A stretch of DNA of 64,000 bases, taken from Variovorax sp. PAMC 28711. GTDB lineage: Bacteria; Pseudomonadota; Gammaproteobacteria; Burkholderiales; Burkholderiaceae_C. How positions within the stretch are numbered: the first letter of the stretch is position 1; every line of letters begins with the position of its first letter. The stretch covers positions 487,001 through 551,000 of the forward strand of contig NZ_CP014517.1 in assembly GCF_001577265.1 (NCBI RefSeq). The letters run 5' to 3'. Below are positions 35,002 to 45,830 of the stretch, in pieces. Under the pieces are notes generated by a model that was not told where the DNA came from, ran no database searches, and worked only from the letters and a program-made list of their open reading frames with translations. Position numbers and translations under genes: made by a program.

Positions 35002-38000
35002 ACGACCACCTGCTCGCCCGCAGCCGGCTTGCGACCGAACCGTTGCCCCAGTCGATCGAACGCCAGGTAGATCACCGGCGTGGTGAACAGCGTCAGCACC
35101 TGGCTCACGATCAGTCCGCCGAAGATCGCGAGGCCGAGCGGACGGCGCAGCTCGGCGCCTTCACCGAAGCCCAGCATCAACGGCACGGCCGCGAACAGCG
35201 CGGCCAGCGTCGTCATCAGGATTGGCCGGAAGCGCAGCAGCGCCGCTTGATGGATCGCCTCCAGCGCGGTCTTGCCCTGGTGCCGTTCGGCCTCGATGGC
35301 GAAGTCGATCATCATGATCGCGTTCTTCTTCACGATGCCGATCAACAGGATGATGCCGATGATCCCGATCACGCCGAGGTCGTTGCCCGTCACCATCAAG
35401 GCCAGCAACGCGCCCACGCCGGCCGACGGCAACGTCGACAGGATGGTCAGCGGATGGATGTAGCTTTCGTACAGCACGCCCAGCACGATGTACACGCACA
35501 CACCGCGGCCAGGATCAGCCAGAGCTGGTTCGACAGCGATTTTTCGTACGCGCCCGATGCGCCCAGGAAGGTCATCGACACGCCGCTCGGAAGCCCGATG
35601 TCTTTCGCGGCCTGGCGGATCGAATCGACCGCCTTGCCGAGCGACACGCCGTTGGCCGTATCGAAGCCCACCGTCGCGGCCGGGTACTGCGCCACGTGCG
35701 TGATCTGCAGCGGCGCGAGTTGCTCGCGGATGGTCGCCACAGCCGACAGTGGCGTGGGCGCGCCCGAACCCGTCTTGAGGTTCAGCGTGCCGAGCTGCTG
35801 CGGCGTCTCGATCGATTCGGGCTGCGCCTCCAGGATCACGCGGTACTGGTTGGTCTCGGTGAAGATCGTCGAGACGATGCGCTGGCCGAACGCGCTATAG
35901 AGCACGTCGTCCACCGCGCTCGCCGTCACCGACAAGCGCGAGGCCGTGTTGCGGTCGATGTCGACATAGGCCGAGAGGCCCTGCGCGCCCGCGTCGCTCG
36001 TCACGTTGCGCACCTGCTTCACGTCCTGCAGGCGCGCCTTGAGCTTGTTGACCCATTCGGTCACCGTCGCCGAATCGACGCCTTCGATCGAGAAGCGGTA
36101 CTCGGTGGGCCCGGTCTCCGCGTCGATCGTCAGGTCCTGCGTCGGCTGCAGGTACAGCGTGACACCCGCCACTTCCGACACGCGCCGGCGCAGACGGTTC
36201 ATCGTGTCTTCCTGCGAGCCGCGATCGGCCTTCAGGTTGATGAGCAGGCGGCCGGTGTTCAGCATCGTGTTGTTGGCCGCGTCCACCCCGGTGAACGAGC
36301 TCAGCGTGTCGACATCGGGATCCGCCAGGATGGCGCGCGCCGCGGCCTGCTGCAGTTCGGACATGCGCGCATACGACACGTCTTGCGCGGCCTCGATGCG
36401 GCCCTGCAACTGTCCCGTGTCCTGCGTCGGGAACAGGCCCTTGGGAATGAACACGTAGAGCAGCACGGTGAGCACCAGCGTCATCAGCGCGACGATGAGC
36501 GTGAGACCCTGACGGCGGAACACCCACTGCAGCCAGATGTCGTAGCGCGCGATCACGCGGTCGAAAAATGCCTGCACCTTGCCCGCCAGCCCGCGCGTCG
36601 CGTTGTGTGGCTCGCTCTTGAGCATGCGCGCCGCCATCATGGGCACCAGCGTGAGCGAGACCACCGCCGAGATCAGGATCGTGATCGCCAGCGTGACCGC
36701 GAATTCGCGGAACAGCCGGCCCACCACGTCGCCCATGAAGAGCAGTGGAATCAGCACCGCGATGAGCGAGACCGTCAGCGAAATGATCGTGAAGCCGATC
36801 TGCGCGGCGCCCTTGAGCGCAGCCGCGAACGGCGTCTCGCCCTCTTCCAGGTAGCGCGCGATGTTCTCGATCATCACGATCGCGTCGTCGACCACGAAGC
36901 CGGTCGCGATCGTCAGCGCCATCAAGCTCAGGTTGTTGAGCGAGTAGCCCAGCATGTACATGAGGCCGCAGCTGCCGATGAGCGAGATCGGCACCGCGAG
37001 GCTCGCGATCAGCGTGGCGCGCCAGCTGTGCAGGAAGAAGAAGATCACCAGCACGACCATGAACACGGCCAGCAGCAGTTCGATCTCGACGTGCTTGACC
37101 GACGCACGAATGCCGGTCGTGCGGTCGCTCAGCACCTTGACCTCGAGCGATGCGGGCAGGCCCGCCTGCAGCTCGGGCAACTGCTTCTTGATGGCGTCGA
37201 CCGTCGCGATCACGTTGGCGCCGGGCTGGCGCTGCACGTTCAGGATGATGGCCGGCGTGAGCGTGCCGGTCTCGCCCGACCAGGCGCCGAGCCGGTTGTT
37301 CTCGGCGCTCTCGATCACGCGCGCCACGTCGCTCATGCGCACCGGTGCGTTGTTCTTGTAGGCGACGATCAAGCCCTTGTAATCGGCAGCGGTGACGAGC
37401 TGGTCGTTCGCGTTGATCGTGTACGAACGCTTCGGGCCGTCGAAGCTGCCCTTGGCGCTGTTCGCATTGGCCGCCGAGATCGCGGTGCGCAGCGAATCGA
37501 GCCCGATGCCGAAAGACGCCAGCGCGCGCGTGTCGGCCTGGATGCGCACGGCCGGCCGCTGACCACCGGCGAGCGTCACGAGCCCCACGCCCGACACCTG
37601 GCTGATCTTCTGCGCCAGCCGGGTGTTGACGATGTTCTGCACCTCGGTGAGCGGCATCTCCTTGCTGCTGATCGCCAGCGTGAGCACCGGCGCGTCGGCC
37701 GGGTTCACCTTGGCGTACACCGGCGGCGCGGGCAGGTCGGCCGGCAGCAGCGAGTTGCTGGCGTTGATGGCGGCCTGCACTTCCTGTTCGGCCACGTCGA
37801 GCGTTTCGCCGAGGCCGAATTGCAGCGTGACGATCGACACGCCCGCGGCGCTGGTCGAGCTCATGCGGGAGAGGCCCGACATCTGGCCGAACTGGCGCTC
37901 GAGCGGCGCGGTCACGGTGCGGCTCATCACTTCCGGGCTGGCGCCGGGGTAGAGCGTCTGCACCTGGATGGTCGGGTAGTCGACCTGCGGCAACGCCGAC

Positions 38001-38101
38001 AGCGGCAGGAACTTGAAGCCCACCAGGCCCGCGAGCACGATCGCGACCATGAGCAGCGCCGTCGCGACGGGCCGCTCGATGAAAGGACGTGACGGGCTCA
38101 T
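34998..38101 (-). pseudogene. mdtB: RND efflux permease MdtB, frameshifted
   Basis: The frame is open from ATG 38101 through [12 protein letters not shown] and then runs out of frame to a stop at 35447. The correct sequence resumes in another frame as [20 protein letters not shown] through to 34998. The shift lies in a GT/CA dinucleotide run at about 35491-35505 and amounts to one extra base (or two missing). Both parts together give a full MdtB-like protein of about 1030 residues with [20 protein letters not shown]. It is either a real inactivating or slippage site or a sequencing/assembly error. Four-base overlaps with mdtA and mdtC are kept. Confidence 0.85.
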
Positions 38102-39589
38102 TGCGACGGGCCGCCGCCTTCACGGCGACGCTCGCCCATGCGCTGGCGTTGCTCGGCCGTGGGCACGGGCTTTTCGACGCCCGGATTGGTGGGCGCGCCT
38201 TCGGGCGTCGCGGTGCCGCGCGCGGCAGGTTCCGTCGCCGGCATGGCGCCCGGGGCCGATGCGGCGCCGCGCGGCGCCGAAGCGCCCTGGCGCCGTCCGC
38301 CGGCGCGTCCGCCCGCTGCGGGAACGTCTGTCGGCAACTGCACGCGCGAGCCATCTTTGAGGCGGTCGCCGCCTTCGGTCACCACGCGTTCGCCGTCTTT
38401 CAGCCCCTCGGTGATGACCACCGATTCGACCGTCGAATCACCCCGCTTCACCGCGCGTTGCGACACGGTCCGGTCTTCGTTGATCACATAGACGTAGTTG
38501 CCGGTGCCCGATGTGCGAAGCGCGGTGACCGGCACCACCACGGCGCCATCGATGGTGCGCAGCAGCAGCTTCACGTTGACGAACTGGCTCGGGAACAGTG
38601 CGAGCTTGTCGTTGGCGAAGCGCGCCTTGGCTTTCACGGTGCCGGTGGTCACGTCGACCACGTTGTCGAGCGTGGAGAACACGCCGGTGTCGAGCGTGGC
38701 GGTGCGGTTGCGGTCGAGTGCCGTCACTTCGAGCTTCGCCTTCGACGCCATGCGGGCCTGGATTTCGGGGATGCGGTCTTGCGGCAGCGTGAACTGGATG
38801 TCGATCGGGTTCATCTGCGTGATGACCGCAATGCCGGTGGTCGCACCGGCGGCCACGTAGTTGCCGGGGTCGACCGTGCGCAGGCCGATGCGGCCGGTGA
38901 CGGGCGCAGTCACGCGCGTGTAGTCGAGGTTGAGCTTCGCAGTGGCCTCGGAGGCCTTGTCGGTGATGACGGTGCCCTCGAGCTGCTTGACCAGGGCGCC
39001 TTGCGTGTCCACGTCTTGCCGCGCGATCGAATCTTGCGTGAGCAGCGTGCGGTAGCGCTCCAGCGTGACGCGCGCGGCCTGCAATTGCGCTCGTCGCGCA
39101 CGCGGGTGCCCTGTGCTGCGCATCATGCTGTTCGTAAGGGCGCGGATCGATGCGGGCGACCACCTCGCCCTTCTTCACGGTCTGGCCTTCGGAAAAGAGC
39201 ACATCGGTCATGACGCCACTCACCTGCGGGCGCAGCGTGACCGTGGTGACGGGCGTCACGGTGCCGAGCGCGTCGATGATCACCGGGATGTCGGCGCGCT
39301 TGGCCACCGCCATGCCGACCGTGACCGTCGGGCCGGCGCTGGCACCCCGCTGCCTGGGCCCGCACCGCGCGGCCGCGCGCCACCCGGTCCGCCCGGCCCC
39401 GGGGGCCGCCACCCGGCGCGCGCCCGCAGCGGCATCGGCCGGCGGGCGGTTCACCAGGTAATAGGCCGCGCCGACCACGGCGGCCAGCCCCAGCACCGCG
39501 ACGACCGAACCGAGCCAGCGCCGCCGGCGCCTGGGCGGCACGGGGTTGGTGGGAGTGGCGATCGGAGGTTCGGGCGGTCGGGGGTCCAT
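38098..39589 (-). pseudogene. mdtA: RND membrane-fusion protein MdtA, frameshifted
   Basis: Starting at ATG 39589 (MDPRPPEP), one membrane helix and VTPVTTVTLRPQVSGVMTDV are read in frame as far as RIDPRPYEQ. Over about 39085-39128 the frame changes at least twice (GTRVRDE is in a third frame), after which QLQAARVTLERYRTLLTQDS through to the end is read in a second frame. One change looks like a lost G in GAG(G)CGCAATTG. The Gly/Pro/Ala linker (39333-39430) may hold further indels. MdtA links inner- and outer-membrane components. As it stands no complete protein is made. Confidence 0.8.
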
Positions 39590-39697
39590 GGAAGTCCTGA
39601 GGAAAGCAAAAAGCAGGCGGCGGGCGCCGAAAGGAGCGACCGCGGCGAATCGTAGCCTGCACCCTGCCGGGGATTGCGACGGCTGTCAGACCGGTCC

Positions 39698-39713
39698 GTA
39701 AACCTTCTGTAAA
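39698..39713 (-). promoter_or_regulatory. Direct repeat upstream of mdtA
   Basis: GTAAA occurs at 39698-39702 and 39709-39713, 11 bases apart, each preceded by a pyrimidine (CCGTAAA, CTGTAAA). Eleven-base direct repeats are the usual geometry for OmpR/PhoB-class response regulators; E. coli mdtABC is controlled by BaeR of that class. It lies about 110 bases before mdtA and 140 before the divergent gene. Confidence 0.3.
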
Positions 39714-39849
39714 GCGCCCGCCATCCATCCCCGGGATCGGCATTTGGCGCCGCGACGCTGCGTTTCGTCGCATCCCGCTCGCAGCGGGGGCGCGTCAGGA
39801 AGACAGTCCACCCATCGACTTTTCAACCCCCTGTTTCAAGGAGTCCACC

Positions 39850-40371
39850 ATGCTGCTGCAAATCCTGACCCACACGCCCCACTGGGTGTTCGGCCTCTTC
39901 GTGTTCCTGGTCTGGCTTGGCGCCAAGCAAATGATGGCCGGCACCGTTGGCCTCGGCCGCGTCACGGTCATGCCGATCGTCATGACCGGCCTGTCGGTTT
40001 ACGGCGTGATCTCGGTGTTCGGCGATTCGCCTGCGGCATTGGCCTGCTGGGCGGCGGCCGCGGTGGTCGTCGCCGCCCTCGTGCTGCAACGCACCCTGCC
40101 CGCCAGCACCCGCTACGACGCCACCACGCGCCAGTTCCATGTGGCCGGCAGTGCCGTCCCGCTCGTTTTGATGATGGGCATCTTCTTCACCAAGTACGTG
40201 GTCGGTGTGATGCTCGCGATGCACCCGGAAACGCGCCATGACGCGACCATTGCCGCCGTCGTGCCGACGCTCTACGGCGTGTTCTCCGGGGTGTTCGCCG
40301 GCCGCGCGATCCGCCTCTGGAAGCTGGCACTGCGGCAGGACCGCGACCTGAGCGCCGCCCGCGCCGTTTGA
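39850..40371 (+). CDS. Hypothetical membrane protein (DUF6622-like)
   Basis: 173 aa with about five hydrophobic segments (residues ~8-28, 38-57, 63-82, 98-118, 130-150) and a C-terminal basic tail. THTPHWVFGLFVFLVWLGAK at the start is characteristic of a small family common in Burkholderiales, function unknown. AAGGAG precedes the ATG. It is followed at 30 bases by a 2TM-domain gene and then the LytS-like kinase, so it may belong to that signalling operon. Confidence 0.75.
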   Translation: MLLQILTHTPHWVFGLFVFLVWLGAKQMMAGTVGLGRVTVMPIVMTGLSVYGVISVFGDSPAALACWAAAAVVVAALVLQRTLPASTRYDATTRQFHVAGSAVPLVLMMGIFFTKYVVGVMLAMHPETRHDATIAAVVPTLYGVFSGVFAGRAIRLWKLALRQDRDLSAARAV

Positions 40372-40401
40372 CCGCCCGATCTACAAATCAAGGAGACCGT
40401 C

Positions 40402-40698
40402 ATGAACGTCAACGTCAACGACACCGCCCGCATCGACCGCCTCGCACGCCGCCGCGCCAGGGCCAAGCTCGGCTTCTTCAGCCACGCGACGGTGTATGCA
40501 GTCGTCAACCTGGGCCTGGTCGGCCTGTCGGCGGCCAACGGCCAGATGTGGGCGGTGTATCCGCTGCTCGGCTGGGGCATCGGCCTGATGGCGCACGGCC
40601 TCTCGGTCTGGATGCTGCCGCCAGGCGGCGACCTGTTGAACCGCATGGTCGAGCGCGAACGCATCAAGCTGGCCGGCGCCAAGGCCGACCTCTGGTGA
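40402..40698 (+). CDS. Small 2TM-domain protein
   Basis: 98 aa with two membrane helices (residues ~27-45 and ~50-70) in the 2TM pattern FFSHATVYAVVNLGLVGLSA, WAVYPLLGWGIGLMAHGLSV, flanked by basic residues and ending in a charged amphipathic tail. AAGGAGA precedes the ATG. Such domains are often found next to LytTR-type systems; their role is unknown. The last codons overlap a possible GTG start (40695) for the kinase. Confidence 0.8.
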   Translation: MNVNVNDTARIDRLARRRARAKLGFFSHATVYAVVNLGLVGLSAANGQMWAVYPLLGWGIGLMAHGLSVWMLPPGGDLLNRMVERERIKLAGAKADLW

Positions 40699-40742
40699 AC
40701 CGCACCACGACGCCGGTCGTTCTTCGTCCAGAATCTGCCGGC

Positions 40743-41804
40743 ATGAGTCTGTCCGACGCGACCCGTATCAAGATCTTCGATGTGCTTCGGCACGCGGTGA
40801 TCACCATGGCGTTCTGCTGCGTCATCGCGGTCGCGCTCGCGGTGTCGGGGCGCGGTCGGTGGGACGTGCAGATGGTGTATTCGCTGTCGATCGGGTTGGT
40901 CAGCTTCGCGGTGATCGACGGAGGCTGGTGGCTCATCGCACGCGGCGAAGGCAAGTTCTGGAACCGGGGCTGGCACGGCGCGGCGCTGGTGGTGTTGGGC
41001 ACCAGCGTCGGCTTCGTCGTCGGCACCCGCATCGGCGACGCGTACAGTGGCGAATCCACCTGGCAGCTGTTGTCGTTCGCGCCCTCGAAGTTCCTGTCGA
41101 TCGTGGTGATCTCGCTGATCGCGACCGTCGTGGTCGCGTACTTCTTCTTCAGCCGCGGTACCGCCCGTGCGCTCGAAGCACAGGTGGCCATTGCCGAGCG
41201 CGACGCCAGCGAAGCCAAACTCAGACTGCTCGAAACGCAGCTCGAGCCGCACATGCTCTTCAACACGCTCGCCAATTTGCGGGCGCTCATCCAGCTCGAT
41301 CCGCCGCGCGCGATCGCCATGCTCGACCACCTCAACAACTACCTGCGGGTGACGCTGGCCGGCTCGCGCGCCTTGTCGCATCCGCTGTCGGCCGAGTTCG
41401 CGCGGCTCGGCGATTTCCTGGAACTCATGTCGATCCGCATGGGCCCGCGGCTGCGCTACACGCTCGACCTGCCCGACGACCTGCGCGACGTGCCGGTGCC
41501 GCCGCTGCTGCTGCAGCCGCTGGTCGAGAACGCGATCCGCCACGGCCTAGAGCCGCAGGTGGAAGGCGGCGAGATCACCGTGCGCGCGAGGCGGGACACC
41601 GGCCCCGACGGCGAGACCCGGATCACGATCGAGGTGAACGACACCGGGGTCGGCCTGGGTGCAGCGCCTGCATCCGACGGCAGCAGCTTCGGCGTGGCAC
41701 AGGTGCGGGAGCGCCTCGCGGCGACCTTCGGCAGTCGAAGTGCCATGAATTTAGTGGCATCTCCTGTAGGCGGGACAAGCGCTACGGTCACTTTTCCTCT
41801 GTGA
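40743..41804 (+). CDS. LytS/YehU-type sensor histidine kinase
   Basis: 353 aa. Four membrane segments (residues ~18-38, 45-65, 78-100, 118-140) are followed by a short coiled coil and a His_kinase domain with phospho-acceptor His in ETQLEPHMLFNTLANLRAL (~164-183). The ATPase N-box is LLLQPLVENAIRHGLEPQ near 255 and the G-box is NDTGVGLG near 302. It phosphorylates a LytTR response regulator, here the gene at 42513. A GTG at 40695 would add 16 residues. Kinase and regulator are separated by a toxin-antitoxin pair, which is unusual. Confidence 0.88.
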   Translation: MSLSDATRIKIFDVLRHAVITMAFCCVIAVALAVSGRGRWDVQMVYSLSIGLVSFAVIDGGWWLIARGEGKFWNRGWHGAALVVLGTSVGFVVGTRIGDAYSGESTWQLLSFAPSKFLSIVVISLIATVVVAYFFFSRGTARALEAQVAIAERDASEAKLRLLETQLEPHMLFNTLANLRALIQLDPPRAIAMLDHLNNYLRVTLAGSRALSHPLSAEFARLGDFLELMSIRMGPRLRYTLDLPDDLRDVPVPPLLLQPLVENAIRHGLEPQVEGGEITVRARRDTGPDGETRITIEVNDTGVGLGAAPASDGSSFGVAQVRERLAATFGSRSAMNLVASPVGGTSATVTFPL

Positions 41805-41825
41805 CTTATCCAGTTCGTTGAATTT

Positions 41826-41845
41826 CACATTACCCGGGTAATGTG
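41826..41845 (+). promoter_or_regulatory. Perfect palindromic operator of the toxin-antitoxin pair
   Basis: CACATTACCC-GGGTAATGTG, a 20-bp perfect palindrome 13 bases before the antitoxin start, placed to cover its ribosome site and probable -10. This is the expected layout for an AbrB-type antitoxin that represses its own operon. Confidence 0.75.
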
Positions 41846-41858
41846 CTAGCCTTTCGCG

Positions 41859-42128
41859 ATGATTCACACCCACACCAAACTCACCTCGCAAGGGCAGGTG
41901 TCGGTGCCGGCCTCGGTGCGCCGCGCCCTCGGGCTCACGCCCGGCTCCACGCTGGAATGGACCGAGGAGCAGGGCCGCATCGTGGTGAAGCGGGCTGCGC
42001 GCCACAATTCGCAAGCGGTGCATGACGCGCTTTTTCCGGAAGGCGCCGCGATGCCCGCCGCGAAGTCGCTCGACGAGCTCAAGCAAGGCATCCGTCAACG
42101 CATGAAGCGCCGCCATGCGGGCGATTGA
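41859..42128 (+). CDS. AbrB/SpoVT-fold antitoxin (VapB/MazE-like)
   Basis: 89 aa. The swapped-hairpin AbrB DNA-binding domain occupies residues ~3-47: HTKLTSQGQVSVPASVRRAL, GLTPGSTLEWTEEQGRIVVK. The C-terminal part (SLDELKQGIRQRMKRRH) is the usual toxin-binding helix. It overlaps the PIN toxin by 14 bases. It probably neutralises that toxin and represses through the palindrome at 41826. Confidence 0.88.
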   Translation: MIHTHTKLTSQGQVSVPASVRRALGLTPGSTLEWTEEQGRIVVKRAARHNSQAVHDALFPEGAAMPAAKSLDELKQGIRQRMKRRHAGD

Positions 42129-42495
42129 CACCAACGTGCTGGTCCGCCTGCTGGTGCGCGATGACCCGAAGCAGGTCGAAACGACGGAAGCCTTTGTCGG
42201 CGGCAGCGCGTGGGTTTCGCAGCTGGTATTGGCCGAAACGCTGAGGGTTCTTGAATCGGTCTACGACCGCACGCCGGCCCAACTGGCCGCGGCGCTCGAA
42301 ATACTGCTGGCGCACGAGACGCTGACACTGCAAGACGCCGACACGATCGGCGCAGCGCTTGCCAATTTCAGGCAGAGGCCGGCGCTTGGCTTTTCAGACT
42401 GCCTCGTTCTCGAAATCGCGCTCAAGGCGGGCCACACGCCGCTCGGCACATTTGACAAAGATTTGTCCAAGCTGACAGGTGCTCACCGCCTGTAG
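42115..42495 (+). CDS. PIN-domain ribonuclease toxin (VapC-like)
   Basis: 126 aa. PIN fold with the four acidic residues in place: Asp5 in MRAIDTNVLVRLLVRDD, Glu near 42 in LAETLRVLE, Asp near 93 in ALGFSDCLVLEIALKAG and Asp near 111 in LGTFDKDLSKL. VapC-type toxins cleave tRNA or rRNA. The pair lies between the LytS-like kinase and its LytTR regulator, 17 bases before the latter. Confidence 0.9.
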   Translation: MRAIDTNVLVRLLVRDDPKQVETTEAFVGGSAWVSQLVLAETLRVLESVYDRTPAQLAAALEILLAHETLTLQDADTIGAALANFRQRPALGFSDCLVLEIALKAGHTPLGTFDKDLSKLTGAHRL

Positions 42496-42512
42496 CGGCC
42501 GTCGACAACGCC

Positions 42513-43349
42513 ATGCACGCCACCGCACTCATCGCCGAAGACGAACCGCTGCTCGCGCAGGCGCTGCGTGCCGAGCTCGCGGCCGCGTGGCCCGAACTGG
42601 AAATCGTCGCGCTCGTCGGCGACGGCCGCAGCGCCGTGCGCGAGGCGCTCGACCGGCTGCCGCAGGTGCTGTTCTTCGACATCCGCATGCCCGGCCTCGA
42701 CGGCCTCGGCGCCGCGGCCGAGTTGGCCGAAAGCTGGCCAGCCGAAGAGGCGCCGATGCCGCAGCTCGTCTTCGTGACGGCCTACGACGAATACGCAGCG
42801 CGCGCCTTCGAGGCGCAGGCGCTCGACTACGTGCTCAAGCCCGTGCAGGCCGAGCGCTTGCGCAAGACGGTCGGGCGGCTCCAGCAAGCCCTCGCAACGC
42901 AAGCACCCGTGACGTCGAACGCCCTGCCCGCACCGGCCGCGTTGGAACAGACGCTCGCCCAGTGGCGCCAGTTGCTTGCCGCCGCCGGCAGCGGTGCGCC
43001 GCTCGCCCCGGCAGCCGCGCTGCTCAAGTTCATCGCCGCCAGCGACACCGGCGGCAGCACCGTCCACATGGTGCCGATCGACGCGGTGCTGTATTTCGAG
43101 GCGGCCGACAAATATGTGCGCGTGCTCACCGCCGGGCACGAATACCTGATCCGCACGCCGCTCAAGCAGCTCATGCCGCAGCTCGACGCCAACACCTTCT
43201 GGCAGGTGCACCGCGCGGTGGTGGTGCGCAGCGATGCGATCGAATCGGTGCAGCGCGACGAGGGCGGCAAGCTGCACCTGGCGCTGCGCGGGCGCGGCGA
43301 GCGCATTGCGGTCAGCCGGCTCTACGCCCACCTGTTTCGTGCGATGTGA
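42513..43349 (+). CDS. LytTR-family response regulator
   Basis: 278 aa. The receiver domain (~1-125) has ALIAEDEPLLAQAL, phospho-acceptor Asp near 55 in VLFFDIRMPGLDGLG, and LDYVLKPVQ near 107. The LytTR DNA-binding domain (~170-275) shows VLYFEAADKYVRVLTAGHEY and TFWQVHRAVVVRSDAIESV. It should be the partner of the kinase at 40743. The operon ends in a strong terminator four bases after the stop. Confidence 0.92.
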   Translation: MHATALIAEDEPLLAQALRAELAAAWPELEIVALVGDGRSAVREALDRLPQVLFFDIRMPGLDGLGAAAELAESWPAEEAPMPQLVFVTAYDEYAARAFEAQALDYVLKPVQAERLRKTVGRLQQALATQAPVTSNALPAPAALEQTLAQWRQLLAAAGSGAPLAPAAALLKFIAASDTGGSTVHMVPIDAVLYFEAADKYVRVLTAGHEYLIRTPLKQLMPQLDANTFWQVHRAVVVRSDAIESVQRDEGGKLHLALRGRGERIAVSRLYAHLFRAM

Positions 43350-43352
43350 CCA

Positions 43353-43394
43353 CCCAAAGAAAAAGCCGGCCCGGAGGTCGGCTTTTTCTTTGGG
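43353..43394. terminator. Bidirectional intrinsic terminator
   Basis: A 16-base perfect stem, CCCAAAGAAAAAGCCG paired with CGGCTTTTTCTTTGGG, encloses a ten-base loop. A and T runs in each arm let it act on both strands, ending the regulator gene on + and the Tyr/Pro-rich gene on -. Confidence 0.92.
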
Positions 43395-43430
43395 CGTGAC
43401 GGCAACCCGCTCGGGCCGCCGTCAGGCGAA

Positions 43431-43781
43431 TCAGCGCCAGTCGCGGTGATGACGATAGCCGGGACCGCCGCGGTAATACCCACGGCCCGGGCCGTAGTAG
43501 ACAGGTGCCGGCGGCGCGTAGTACACCGGGGCCGGGCGGTAGTAAACCGGCGGTGGCGGTGCGTAGTACTGCTGCGGCGGTGCGTAGTACTGCTGGGGCG
43601 CGTTGTAGTAAACGGGCGCCGGCGCATAGTAAGGCTGGTTCACGCCGACGGCGATGCCGGGGGCGGCAATGCCGACCGACCAGTTGACACCGGCGTTGGC
43701 GGAATTGGCGGCGAACAGTGCGCCGGCGGCCACGGTGGCGGCAGCGGCCCACTTGAAGAAGGTTGAACGTGTGAGGCTCAT
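43431..43781 (-). CDS. Secreted Tyr/Pro-rich repeat protein
   Basis: 116 aa. A signal peptide (residues 1-30, FFKWAAAATVAAGALFAANS, cleavage after NANA/SANA) precedes a short VNWSVGIAAPGIAVGV block and a low-complexity region built on repeated YYAPP/VYYAP units, ending in Gly/Tyr/Arg-rich residues. Similar small exported proteins are widespread in Burkholderiales; function unknown. Tyrosine-rich repeats can cross-link or adhere to surfaces, but this is speculative. It stands alone, opposite in direction to its neighbours. Confidence 0.8.
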   Translation of the reverse strand: MSLTRSTFFKWAAAATVAAGALFAANSANAGVNWSVGIAAPGIAVGVNQPYYAPAPVYYNAPQQYYAPPQQYYAPPPPVYYRPAPVYYAPPAPVYYGPGRGYYRGGPGYRHHRDWR

Positions 43782-43914
43782 GTTTCGGACTCCTGTTGCG
43801 GGCAGAAGCTGCCCATGTGTGTATTGAACGCGTCAGGCGTGAATCAGGTGCACTCGGCAATGTGAAGATCGTTGCCAAAGGTAACCCGGGAGAGGCCCCG
43901 CCTAGAATGAACAA

Positions 43915-45759
<1,845 letters not shown>

Positions 45760-45830
45760 GTCGTTCGTTCTTAACTTTGCTTGAGCAAAAAAACGTGCGT
45801 GCGCACTGCTCGGCACGCGCTGCCAGAAAA

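Noticed and set aside
45776..45789. Terminator of glnS (TTTGCT-TG-AGCAAA)
   Set aside because: The loop is only two bases and the following run is A, not T, on the coding strand; at most a small operator before the GIY-YIG gene.
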